NCBI GenBank assembly: GCA_015064585.1
Contig: SVRY01000003.1
Location: forward strand, 44,782-85,941
DNA length: 41,160 bases
Source of the DNA: Oscillospiraceae bacterium
GTDB lineage: Bacteria > Bacillota > Clostridia > Oscillospirales > CAG-272
Reading direction: 5' to 3'
Shown: positions 17,105 through 23,683 of the stretch, in pieces
How the letters are laid out: each line of letters opens with the position of its first letter
How positions within the stretch are numbered: the first letter of the stretch is position 1
Program-made: the position numbers and the translations under genes
The notes under the pieces: generated by a model
What the model was told of the DNA's origin: nothing
Databases searched by the model: none
What the model saw: the letters and a program-made list of their open reading frames with translations, nothing else

Positions 17105-17608
17105 TCAAGCAGTATGGACTTTATAATATTTCATATTATAAGCCAGCACCGGACGCTTGTTTGTGCCTACTATCACAACATAAAAACGATCCTTACGATT
17201 GGAACATACATATATATCGTCCGATACCGCCACCCTGCCGCAGCGAAAATATAAGAAATTCTCTATTTTCAATTCCCGATAATACAAAGTCTGCTCTTTT
17301 TTCTTCTCGTAAAGCTCCTCGGTCACGATCGAAAACTGTCCGTTTTTAATTTTATAAAAGTCAATATAGTAGAATTTTAGAAGAAAAACAATAATAAGCA
17401 GCAACAAGAGCGGCATTAGAAAAACGACAGAAATAGACAGACTATCATTTTGTAAGACAAGTCCCGTGACACAAAGAACAATATAACCGATCATTCCCAA
17501 AAGCAAAAGTGCAGTCAACCAAACAGAAAGGGCCCTGCGCTTTTGTGTTTCATGAATAAAATCTTGCTGTATCATTTCAAAGGTAAGTATTTTCTTTTTC
17601 ACCGCCAT
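17105..17608 (-). CDS. Two-helix membrane protein of unknown function
   Basis: 167 residues. Two hydrophobic segments (~29-50 and ~60-80: LTALLLLGMIGYIVLCVTGL and VVFLMPLLLLLIIVFLL) are followed by a soluble C-terminal domain of ~85 residues with strand-rich segments (FLYFRCGRVAV, RFYVVIVGTNKRPVLAYN). The family is not recognised; the layout resembles small bacterial PH-like membrane proteins, but I would not assign it. A perfect consensus promoter lies immediately upstream, leaving a leader of about 3 nt and no ribosome binding site, so translation may be leaderless. It is the first gene of a transcript with the downstream metalloprotease-like lipoprotein. Confidence 0.7.
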   Translation of the reverse strand: MAVKKKILTFEMIQQDFIHETQKRRALSVWLTALLLLGMIGYIVLCVTGLVLQNDSLSISVVFLMPLLLLLIIVFLLKFYYIDFYKIKNGQFSIVTEELYEKKKEQTLYYRELKIENFLYFRCGRVAVSDDIYVCSNRKDRFYVVIVGTNKRPVLAYNMKYYKVHTA

Positions 17609-17617
17609 TCTGTAAAT

Positions 17618-17646
17618 ATTATATCAGACATCATCAAAAATGTCAA
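17618..17646 (-). promoter_or_regulatory. Perfect consensus promoter, leaderless arrangement
   Basis: On the minus strand TTGACA (17646-17641), 17-bp spacer, TATAAT (17623-17618). The expected transcription start (~17611) is only about 3 nt before the ATG at 17608. Confidence 0.8.
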
Positions 17647-17718
17647 TAGTTTATTTACAAAAAGACATTGAAATGTTCATTTTATCCTTGTCACGTAATA
17701 CCTTATCAACACCAATAG

Positions 17719-17742
17719 AAAAAGAGCACACGAAGGTGCTCT
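17719..17742 (-). terminator. Terminator with TTCG loop downstream of a gene remnant
   Basis: On the minus strand AGAGCACC-TTCG-TGTGCTCT is followed by TTTTTC. It stands 54 bp after the stop codon of the remnant at 17796-17963. Confidence 0.6.
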
Positions 17743-17795
17743 CAGACCACTGACAAAGTCTGCATCAAAAAGGGATAGACTTTAACAGCAATATA

Positions 17796-17963
17796 TCAAT
17801 CAATATCCGAAAACTCATATATATCGGTATGAAACACCATGGAAGGTTCTTTTTTCTTGGTATGTAAAACCGCATGATAAAAGGTATCTCCCACCGAAGT
17901 CAGATCATATATATTGGAGCAAAATATGTACGGGAATCTGAACCCGCAGTTCGCATAAACCAA
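17796..17963 (-). pseudogene. 3' remnant of an unknown gene (55 codons)
   Basis: A minus-strand frame encodes ~55 residues with ordinary protein-like composition (IYDLTSVGDTFYHAVLHTKK, then MVFHTDIYEFSDID) and ends in TGA. A terminator follows. The frame starts directly after a stop codon, the only early start is a TTG without a ribosome binding site, and no promoter precedes it. I therefore read it as the tail of a gene whose front was lost. The T-arm-like tRNA fragment at 17928-17945 lies inside its first codons, so the deletion point may coincide with it. Family unknown. Confidence 0.4.
17928..17945 (-). repeat. tRNA-Glu T-arm-like fragment
   Basis: On the minus strand GGGTTCAGATTCCCGTAC matches the T-arm of the tRNA-Glu at 18090-18164 (GGGTTCGATTCCCGTAC) with one inserted A. 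It lies ~145 bp beyond the tRNA. Confidence 0.4.
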
Positions 17964-17997
17964 TCAAATAATAGAATTATTACAAGCGAACTGCCAT

Positions 17998-18026
17998 GAG
18001 AACTTTTGCTTTTGGCAAAAGTTCTC
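17998..18026. terminator. Hairpin, second stem beyond tRNA-Glu
   Basis: GAGAACTTTTGC and GCAAAAGTTCTC form a perfect 12-bp stem with a 5-nt loop. It lacks a clear T-tract, so a back-up terminator or transcript-end structure is only a guess. Confidence 0.4.
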
Positions 18027-18050
18027 GGGGATCGATTCATATAGTGCTAT

Positions 18051-18091
18051 CAAATAACAAAAGCTCCACAGAGTGGAGCTTTTGTTATTTG
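18051..18091 (-). terminator. Terminator of the tRNA-Met/tRNA-Glu transcript with 19-bp perfect stem
   Basis: The arms at ~18051-18069 and ~18073-18091 are perfectly complementary around a 3-nt loop. The GC-rich core is AGCTCCAC/GTGGAGCT, followed by TTTTGTTATTTG. The proximal arm starts inside the CCA of tRNA-Glu. Confidence 0.75.
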
Positions 18092-18164
18092 GTGACCCGT
18101 ACGGGAATCGAACCCATGTTACAGCCGTGAAAGGGCCGTGTCTTAACCGCTTGACCAACGGGCC
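18090..18164 (-). tRNA. tRNA-Glu, anticodon TTC
   Basis: 75 nt. The anticodon stem-loop CGGCC-CTTTCAC-GGCTG gives TTC (glutamate). The D-arm is GTCAAGCGGTTAAGAC and the T-arm ATGGG-TTCGATT-CCCGT. Acceptor GGCCCGT pairs with ACGGGTC, including one G-T pair, and ACCA is encoded. It is separated by 4 nt from tRNA-Met and co-transcribed with it. Coordinates may be one base off. Confidence 0.95.
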
Positions 18165-18168
18165 AAAA

Positions 18169-18245
18169 TGGTAGCGGAAGTTGGACTTGAACCCACGACC
18201 TATCGGGTATGAACCGATTGCTCTAGCCAGCTGAGCTATTCCGCC
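18169..18245 (-). tRNA. tRNA-Met (elongator), anticodon CAT
   Basis: 77 nt. The anticodon stem-loop ATCGG-TTCATAC-CCGAT gives CAT. The GGCGG start, the ...CCGCTACCA end and the G1-T72 closing pair resemble the elongator tRNA-Met of Bacillus rather than the initiator. One T-stem position is a G-A mismatch. Re-assignment to tRNA-Ile(CAT) is less likely but not excluded. Confidence 0.9.
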
Positions 18246-18267
18246 ATGCACATTTCAGCGCCTGTAC

Positions 18268-18296
18268 ATAATAGCATATTATACTTGGTTTGTCAA
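18268..18296 (-). promoter_or_regulatory. Promoter of the tRNA-Met/tRNA-Glu transcript
   Basis: On the minus strand TTGACA (18296-18291), 17-bp spacer, TATTAT (18273-18268), 23 bp before tRNA-Met. Confidence 0.75.
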
Positions 18297-18350
18297 GCGC
18301 TTTTTCAAATTTTTTTGAGATTTTTCTTGATATTTTTTGCTAGAAAAAAC

Positions 18351-18386
18351 ACAGAAAAAAGTTATGTCGATCCAACTTTTTTCTGT
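18351..18386 (-). terminator. Terminator of pyridoxamine kinase gene
   Basis: Arms ACAGAAAAAAGTT and AACTTTTTTCTGT are perfectly complementary over 13 bp. On the minus strand they are followed by GTTTTTTC, 12 bp after the stop codon. Confidence 0.75.
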
Positions 18387-18397
18387 GCGTTCTCATA

Positions 18398-19231
18398 TCA
18401 ATCCCGGAGCATTGCAATCAGTTCTCCAAGTACGGGTTCGAATCTGGCACCGTACCAATGTCCCGGATCTTTAGCAGTCTCTTGAATGCAGGCAACGGTA
18501 TAATCTGCAGCAATCTTTGCAGATGCATATGCACCCTTCCCCCTTACCAGTGCACCCACAAAAGCAGATGCATATACATCTCCTGTTCCGTGGCAGCTAT
18601 TCGGCTCTTTATCATGTTCATAATATGTGCAAGAACCGTTTTCGACCACCAACACGCCTGTTTTGCCTTCGGCATAGGAAACACCCGTAAAAATAATATT
18701 CTTGCAGCCAAGCGCCAAAAGTTTTGCCAAGATGGCATCTATATAAGCTTGATCATATTCCGCCTTATATTCGGTGTCGGTCAAAAAACAAGCTTCTGTC
18801 AGATTGGGAATGATATAATCCGCTTCGCCGCAAAGGCTCTTCATCGCCTGTACAAATTCCATGTCAAAACCGGGATACAGTTTTCCGTTGTCAGCCATGG
18901 CAGGATCAACGATCTTGTAGCATTTTTCGCCCGCTGCCGAATTGAAAATATCTTTCACATAATCGATCTGTTTAGTACTGCCGAGATAACCTGTATAGAT
19001 GGCATCGAAAGAAATTCCTTCCTTCACCCAGTGGTCCTTGATAGCCGGCATATCCTCGGTCAAATCACGGAAAGTATAGCCTTTAAAACCTGCCGTATGT
19101 GTGGACAACACAGCAGACGGCAGTACGCAGGTCTCAATCCCGCAGGCAGAGATAATGGGAAGTGCCACGGTCAACGAGCACTGACCTACGCAGGAAATGT
19201 CTTGAATGGTTAAAATTTTATGATAAGTCAT
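18398..19231 (-). CDS. pdxY: Pyridoxamine/pyridoxal kinase
   Basis: A 277-residue ribokinase-fold enzyme that phosphorylates pyridoxamine or pyridoxal in vitamin B6 salvage, in the cytoplasm. Typical segments are ILTIQDISCVGQCSLTVALP at the N-terminus, LSTHTAGF, GYLGS, and the anion-hole motif CHGTGDVYASAF with catalytic Asp218. The length is normal for the class. The ATG at 19231 is chosen because AGGAG lies ~11 nt upstream; a frame extension to 19255 would include that site inside the gene. It is a single-gene transcript with its own promoter and terminator. The symbol could equally be pdxK by name, since these homologous classes are hard to separate by eye. Confidence 0.92.
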   Translation of the reverse strand: MTYHKILTIQDISCVGQCSLTVALPIISACGIETCVLPSAVLSTHTAGFKGYTFRDLTEDMPAIKDHWVKEGISFDAIYTGYLGSTKQIDYVKDIFNSAAGEKCYKIVDPAMADNGKLYPGFDMEFVQAMKSLCGEADYIIPNLTEACFLTDTEYKAEYDQAYIDAILAKLLALGCKNIIFTGVSYAEGKTGVLVVENGSCTYYEHDKEPNSCHGTGDVYASAFVGALVRGKGAYASAKIAADYTVACIQETAKDPGHWYGARFEPVLGELIAMLRD

Positions 19232-19266
19232 ATAGTATTCACTCCTGATAATCAAAATATATGCAT

Positions 19267-19295
19267 ACTATATCGCAATTTTGGTATCATTTAAA
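19267..19295 (-). promoter_or_regulatory. Probable promoter of pyridoxamine kinase
   Basis: On the minus strand TTTAAA (19295-19290), 17-bp spacer, TATAGT (19272-19267), about 35 bp before the ATG. Both boxes are imperfect. Confidence 0.5.
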
Positions 19296-19358
19296 TATCC
19301 AAATAAAAAGAATAATATATAACCAGATGTGTATATAAATGTTTACTCTTCCCTTATA

Positions 19359-19407
19359 AAAACGGCATGAAGGCGTGTGACATAACACGAACCCTTCATA
19401 CCGTTTT
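19359..19407 (-). terminator. Terminator of the DUF3021-like gene
   Basis: AAAACGGCATGAAGG pairs with CCTTCATACCGTTTT (one mismatch). On the minus strand the tail is TTTTTATAAGGG. It begins 7 bp after the stop codon at 19415. Confidence 0.75.
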
Positions 19408-19414
19408 CATGGTG

Positions 19415-19849
19415 TTATTTCTTATAAATGCTCTGATACTCTGTTGCCTCTTCGTTCTTCTTTTCCTTCTTATGAATAAAGTAAACGGGAAGCGGCGCTA
19501 TCAAAAGATACAGCACGATATACACCATCAAAATCATAAGCGAGCCGGAAGAATTGCTTTTCATAGAACCGGAACCGTATAGCATAATGACCACAAACGA
19601 CACCGAAGTGCAGATAAAGTGCAAAGTGGTACGAAGCAGTATTTGCATATTTTTAAGTGAGAACAGAAGATTGGAAAGCGCCACCATCAATGAAAACAAG
19701 AAAATCAGACCCGCTTTATCCAATTTGATCGCATCCAATTCCGAGCCCATCATAAAAACAAATGTAATAACCGTATGCAGCAAACAGGCAGGCAATACGA
19801 TCTTTCGGTAAATTGATTTAAAAACGCTCCATATAGATTTATTTTCCAT
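19415..19849 (-). CDS. Four-helix membrane protein, DUF3021-like
   Basis: 144 residues starting at the ATG at 19849, with GAGG 6-7 nt upstream. Four hydrophobic segments are visible (~20-38, ~48-64, ~72-92 including LHFICTSVSFVVIML, ~104-125), followed by a charged, Lys/Glu-rich tail. The size, topology and LHF motif of the third helix fit the DUF3021 family of small membrane proteins, often encoded beside LytTR regulators; none is present here, so the assignment is tentative. A TTGCAA-N17-TATACT promoter with a 15-bp palindrome over the -10 region suggests repressor control. Single-gene transcript. Confidence 0.65.
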   Translation of the reverse strand: MENKSIWSVFKSIYRKIVLPACLLHTVITFVFMMGSELDAIKLDKAGLIFLFSLMVALSNLLFSLKNMQILLRTTLHFICTSVSFVVIMLYGSGSMKSNSSGSLMILMVYIVLYLLIAPLPVYFIHKKEKKNEEATEYQSIYKK

Positions 19850-19887
19850 AACACACCTCAATGTTTCATTTCAGTTATCCTTAAGCA

Positions 19888-19902
19888 ATACTGTATCAGT
19901 AT
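19888..19902. promoter_or_regulatory. 15-bp palindrome overlapping a -10 box
   Basis: ATACTG-TAT-CAGTAT is a perfect inverted repeat. It covers most of the -10 element and the transcription start of the DUF3021-like gene, a classic repressor-site position. The binding protein is unknown. Confidence 0.45.
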
Positions 19903-19926
19903 AACAGAATATGGAGAGAATTGCAA
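19898..19926 (-). promoter_or_regulatory. Promoter of the DUF3021-like gene
   Basis: On the minus strand TTGCAA (19926-19921), 17-bp spacer, TATACT (19903-19898). Confidence 0.7.
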
Positions 19927-19964
19927 GTACCAAACGAAATTTCGGTAATATTTACGGCATAGAA

Positions 19965-19997
19965 AAACGAGTTTGCATGAAACACACAAACTCGTTT
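19965..19997 (-). terminator. Terminator of the 537-aa lipoprotein gene
   Basis: AAACGAGTTTG and CAAACTCGTTT pair perfectly over 11 bp. On the minus strand TTTTTC follows directly. It lies 9 bp beyond the stop codon. Confidence 0.8.
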
Positions 19998-20006
19998 AAC
20001 ACTCAA

Positions 20007-21620
20007 TTAAGCAAGACGCAGATAAAAACTTTCTGTCTTTCCTTTGACAGTCTGCTCAATGCGCAAAATTACCACATTATTGCCGGTGACAGCAATTTCA
20101 ATATCTTCAATGGTACTATCCGAAGTGTAAATAACTTCGCCAATATCATTATAAAGCTCGTACTTATTCTCACCGGTTTTGATCATAAAAATACCGGAAT
20201 TGATTCTTCTGTAGGACTTTTCTTCTTCCTTTGCGATCAGAGTCTTGACTTCATTGTTGGCATAGATCATTGTTTCACCGGACTTGGCAACGAACACCAG
20301 GCTTCTTGTAAACATATTGATTTCAGAAGGCTCGTATTCGTTCATATCCAGAACAACTTCCAGGCTCCAGTTATACAGTTTTCCGTTGTAAATAAAGCCA
20401 AGAGTTCCGCGACCGGTAGCATTGGTAGTTTCACCAAGCACAGTACCCTTATGGTTGAGCAGGAATTTCTGACCTGCATTGTTGGAAACTTCCCAACGGT
20501 TCATGGACACCATTTCCAGAGAAGGAATCATACCGCTTACATAACCGCCGATCATATCGTCGATCTTTGCTTTATTGGTAAGGGTAACCAGTTCTGCGGT
20601 AGCGATAGAACGATCCAAATGTTCGTTATCAATCATAAATACAGCTGCCAGATTTTCAATATCTTTGGAAACGCCCATTTCCTTCCATTCGCTGCTATCG
20701 GCATCAACAGTATCACGAATTACCAAACCGCTTACAACAAAGTCCAGTTCGATTTCTTTTGTAGTTCCCTTTTTAACGTTTACCAAAACAGAAACCAGGG
20801 TTTTCTTTTCGCCATCTTCAATATAGGTATAATCTTCAGCGTATTCACCGTTGTTTATAACATACTGAACCAATACATTTCCGTTATTCAGGGGGAAATA
20901 TTTAAAATTTTCTGCATAGGAGGGGCATTCATATGCAACAACTGCCTTGAGCTTACTGTTATAAACGGTAAATCCCTTGTATTCACTTTCAGCAATATAG
21001 TAACCGCCTGCCTTGCTATCCAAATTCAGTTCTGCATTCAGCTCGCTGTACGCAAACGCTTCTTTTACGCCTTTCTTGGCAGTAACGCGGAAGATTTTTC
21101 CGTCAAAACGAACCAGATCCAGTTCAACATCAGGCACTTTAACACCCTTTGCGTTCGATTCAACAATGAGTTCACCCTTTTCATTGAACATGCTAATGAG
21201 CGCATCGGTTACAGGATCTTCATTTTCTTTTTCCGTAGTGGTAGTCTTTACAACATAGAACCAAGATACATCGCACTGTTCAACAGCCTTTACAGTATAA
21301 GTCACTGTGGAGCGGGTACCTGTGGATTCGGTCTTAGAGGTTGCTCCGGTCCACACTACAGCATTGGTAGCCATATTGTATACCGAAATAGTGGTATTTC
21401 CGGCATCATCAGTTTTTTCAAAAACTACCAAATTCCCTGCAGTTGCAGAATAACTCAATTCGCCTTCCACATCGATCTTGGCAGCTTCTGTCAAGGAAGC
21501 AGCCGGTTCTTCATAAGAATTGACTTCTATGGCTTTGGAAAATTTCAAGTATCCACCGCAAGAGGTAAACACAGTAATCATGCAAAGCAGCATAGCCGTC
21601 ATGGCAAGCATACGTTTCAT
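20007..21620 (-). CDS. Large lipoprotein of unknown function (537 aa)
   Basis: A signal peptide with lipobox VFTSC (Cys21) predicts a lipid-anchored extracellular protein. The rest is rich in short beta-strand motifs such as GNLVVFEKTDD, ISVYNMATNAVVWTG and NKYELYNDIGEVIYTSD, which repeat in a propeller-like rhythm. I do not recognise a named family. The start ATG has AAGGAG 6 nt upstream and a TTGACA-N17-TACAAT promoter. A long frame without stops lies on the opposite strand over the same region, but it has no start signals and is an artefact. Single-gene transcript. The role could be sensing or surface display; nothing in the neighbours resolves this. Confidence 0.85.
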   Translation of the reverse strand: MKRMLAMTAMLLCMITVFTSCGGYLKFSKAIEVNSYEEPAASLTEAAKIDVEGELSYSATAGNLVVFEKTDDAGNTTISVYNMATNAVVWTGATSKTESTGTRSTVTYTVKAVEQCDVSWFYVVKTTTTEKENEDPVTDALISMFNEKGELIVESNAKGVKVPDVELDLVRFDGKIFRVTAKKGVKEAFAYSELNAELNLDSKAGGYYIAESEYKGFTVYNSKLKAVVAYECPSYAENFKYFPLNNGNVLVQYVINNGEYAEDYTYIEDGEKKTLVSVLVNVKKGTTKEIELDFVVSGLVIRDTVDADSSEWKEMGVSKDIENLAAVFMIDNEHLDRSIATAELVTLTNKAKIDDMIGGYVSGMIPSLEMVSMNRWEVSNNAGQKFLLNHKGTVLGETTNATGRGTLGFIYNGKLYNWSLEVVLDMNEYEPSEINMFTRSLVFVAKSGETMIYANNEVKTLIAKEEEKSYRRINSGIFMIKTGENKYELYNDIGEVIYTSDSTIEDIEIAVTGNNVVILRIEQTVKGKTESFYLRLA

Positions 21621-21664
21621 AATGTCTCCTTATTTATAGAGTCCTACTCTTTATTTTAACTGGT

Positions 21665-21693
21665 ATTGTACCACACAACACATTATTTGTCAA
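21665..21693 (-). promoter_or_regulatory. Promoter of the 537-aa lipoprotein gene
   Basis: On the minus strand TTGACA (21693-21688), 17-bp spacer, TACAAT (21670-21665). Its boxes and spacing resemble those of the LRR lipoprotein promoter at 13465-13493. Confidence 0.8.
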
Positions 21694-21736
21694 TAGATTT
21701 TTCAAAACTCCTATTGCAAAGGTCTCTATAGTCAGT

Positions 21737-21784
21737 AAGTATCTTGACATTTTGTAAAAGAAGTATCTTGACATTTTGTAAAAG
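21737..21784 (+). repeat. Tandem 24-bp repeat carrying two -35 boxes
   Basis: Two identical 24-bp units (21737-21760 and 21761-21784) each contain TTGACA (21744-21749 and 21768-21773). Only the second is correctly spaced from the TATAAT at 21791-21796. Confidence 0.9.
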
Positions 21785-21796
21785 ATATGATATAAT
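21768..21796 (+). promoter_or_regulatory. Perfect consensus promoter of the 272-aa membrane protein
   Basis: TTGACA (21768-21773), 17-bp spacer, TATAAT (21791-21796). Transcription starts near 21803, ~20 nt before the ATG at 21823. Confidence 0.85.
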
Positions 21797-21822
21797 ACAA
21801 AAAAATTTACAGGAGGGAAAAA

Positions 21823-22641
21823 ATGCATCCCAACAATTTACCATCACAAAACGATTCCAAATACAATAACATGCGTACTATGTTATTGGCTATCACGATT
21901 CTATCCGCTATCAGTATACCCTATATTTTCTTCATGGAAAAATATTTTGTTCTTTCATCCTATCTTACACAGTGCTTATCAAGTGCCGGGTTGGTATATT
22001 ACCAAGAAACATCCCTTGCCATCTACCCGATCGTAGCAAGTGTCATGGCGGTGCTTTCGGTGGTTCCCTATTTACTTTGTTGGATATTCTCCAAAAAAAG
22101 AGTAGGTTGGATGATCGGTGCGCTCGTCCTATTCTCTTTGGACACACTGTTACTGCTTGTTGATTTTATTCCGATGTTGCTGGCAGGCGAAACAAGTTTT
22201 TTGATAGATACAGTATTTCATATCCTCGGCATTGTTTATCTGTCTTTGGCAGTAAAATATGGATTTGCCAAAAAGAATGAGCAGCTTGTGTTGGTGCAGC
22301 CCAACATTCAACCCGACGGATCCGCTCTTTCGCAAGAGACCGAATCTTACCCCGAAACACTGCGCGAATTGACCATTGTTCGCAAAAAATCCTTTATGGG
22401 TTGCGCAATTCCGATTGTCTGCATGATAGACGGAAAAGAAGTCTGCCGCATTAAAAACGGCGGCTCTGCTGTTGTTACAATTCCCTCCCGCATTGTGCTC
22501 TTGAATGCATCCTTCTCCAACAATCTGGCAGCCGGTATGCTGACGATTCCTGCCGGTGAAGACAAATTCACCTGCCAACTTTCTGTTAAAACAGGTCTGG
22601 TTGCCAACACAATTGAAATCACACCCATTGCAAATACATAA
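21823..22641 (+). CDS. Membrane protein with C-terminal soluble domain (272 aa)
   Basis: GGAGGG lies 5 nt before the ATG. Four hydrophobic segments occupy residues ~18-160 (for example MLLAITILSAISIPYIFFM, IVASVMAVLSVVPYLLCWIF, MIGALVLFSLDTLLLLVDFI, then FHILGIVYLSLAV). Residues ~165-272 form a soluble domain with beta-rich segments (LTIVRKKSFMGCAIPIVCMI, VCRIKNGGSAVVTIPSRIVL). The tail resembles small PEGA-like or DUF2846-like beta domains, but I cannot name the family with confidence. The promoter is of maximal predicted strength, with a duplicated upstream unit. Single-gene transcript ending at 22644-22687. Confidence 0.75.
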   Translation: MHPNNLPSQNDSKYNNMRTMLLAITILSAISIPYIFFMEKYFVLSSYLTQCLSSAGLVYYQETSLAIYPIVASVMAVLSVVPYLLCWIFSKKRVGWMIGALVLFSLDTLLLLVDFIPMLLAGETSFLIDTVFHILGIVYLSLAVKYGFAKKNEQLVLVQPNIQPDGSALSQETESYPETLRELTIVRKKSFMGCAIPIVCMIDGKEVCRIKNGGSAVVTIPSRIVLLNASFSNNLAAGMLTIPAGEDKFTCQLSVKTGLVANTIEITPIANT

Positions 22642-22643
22642 TT

Positions 22644-22687
22644 ACAAAACGATCCCCCGAATGTTTTCCTTCGGGGGATCGTTTTGT
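22644..22687. terminator. Bidirectional terminator
   Basis: Perfect 18-bp stem from ACAAAACGATCCCCCGAA to TTCGGGGGATCGTTTTGT. It serves the 272-aa gene and the convergent DUF4097 gene. Confidence 0.9.
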
Positions 22688-22717
22688 ATATTCAGTGCAA
22701 TAGGATCACAAATGCCA

Positions 22718-23683
22718 TCAATCTTTTATTGTAATTTTAATGTCTCCCGTGTCGGTAATGATCTCGCATTTTCCACCGGTTATTGTTTTGGGAACATGAA
22801 TACTGCCTGTATCGCTTTGCGTAATAAACACCTTATCGGTAAGTAAACTACCCTTAACATGCCCCGTATCCGTTTTTATGAAAATCCAGGCGGCATCCGC
22901 GCCGTCAAGCTTCACATCTCCGGTGCTTCTCTCGATATAAAACTTTTCCATAGCAATCACATTCTTCAAAGAAATATCGCCCGTGCTTCCGGAAGAGGTA
23001 ACGCTTTTGCACGTAATATCGGTCAGTTTTGTATCTCCTGTACTCACTTTAATGTGAATATCGCCCTTACAAGTTATGGACGAAGCGGTCACATCCCCCG
23101 TTGAAACAGAAAGATCAAGGGTGCCTGCAGATACATTTTCAACAAAGATTTCCCCTGTGCTCGTTTTTATTTTAAGAAGCTCCAAAGCGGAAGCATAGTT
23201 CGTTACATTGCCTGTGCTTTCTGATATATCAATACTTTCAAATTTAAAATCTTGTGGTATTTTCACATCGCCTGTGCTTGATTTTATCGTAAGCGCTCCG
23301 TATTCGCCCTGCGGAATATATACCGTTACTTTGGGTATGCTGAAATTTATACCGATATATTCATACCATTTTCTTGTATCGAGAACCTCAATTATAAGTG
23401 TATCGTCCTTTACCGTAACCGAGTGCTTTGCGTTTTTCGGCTCGTAACAAACAACCGAACTTTTCAAATTATAAGAGGGTACAAACACAATATCGGCAGT
23501 ATCGGTTACAATCGATATGTTTTTATAATTCTCATTAATCTCATAATCGGTAGTTTCATACTTAATCGTCGACAATTTTGTAAAATCCCATTTTAACACC
23601 GTCATCACACCTCCCAAAATTATACATCCAAACAACACAAGAAAAGATGCTAAAATAAGCCATATTTTTGTTTTCTTGCTCAT
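22718..23683 (-). CDS. DUF4097-family protein
   Basis: 321 residues with one N-terminal membrane anchor (~7-28, LILASFLVLFGCIILGGVM). After it the chain is a right-handed beta-helix-like repeat region, in which segments such as KIKTSTGEIFVENVSAGTLD and STGDVTASSITCKGDIHIKV recur about every 18-20 residues, each starting S/D-TG-D/E/N. This is the DUF4097 pattern. Members are often the third gene of PadR-DUF1700-DUF4097 operons, with unknown molecular role but linked to envelope stress. AGGAGGG precedes the ATG, and the start overlaps the stop of the DUF1700 gene by one base. Last gene of the operon. Confidence 0.9.
   Translation of the reverse strand: MSKKTKIWLILASFLVLFGCIILGGVMTVLKWDFTKLSTIKYETTDYEINENYKNISIVTDTADIVFVPSYNLKSSVVCYEPKNAKHSVTVKDDTLIIEVLDTRKWYEYIGINFSIPKVTVYIPQGEYGALTIKSSTGDVKIPQDFKFESIDISESTGNVTNYASALELLKIKTSTGEIFVENVSAGTLDLSVSTGDVTASSITCKGDIHIKVSTGDTKLTDITCKSVTSSGSTGDISLKNVIAMEKFYIERSTGDVKLDGADAAWIFIKTDTGHVKGSLLTDKVFITQSDTGSIHVPKTITGGKCEIITDTGDIKITIKD

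Noticed and set aside
17964..18251. 95-codon minus-strand frame across the tRNA-Glu/tRNA-Met pair
   Set aside because: It is the translation of two tRNA genes and their terminator, not a protein gene.
19911..21659. A long stop-free plus-strand frame (582 codons) opposite the 537-aa lipoprotein gene
   Set aside because: The minus-strand gene has signal peptide, lipobox, ribosome binding site, promoter and terminator. The plus frame has none of these, is rich in unlikely residue runs, and mirrors the codon pattern of the true gene.
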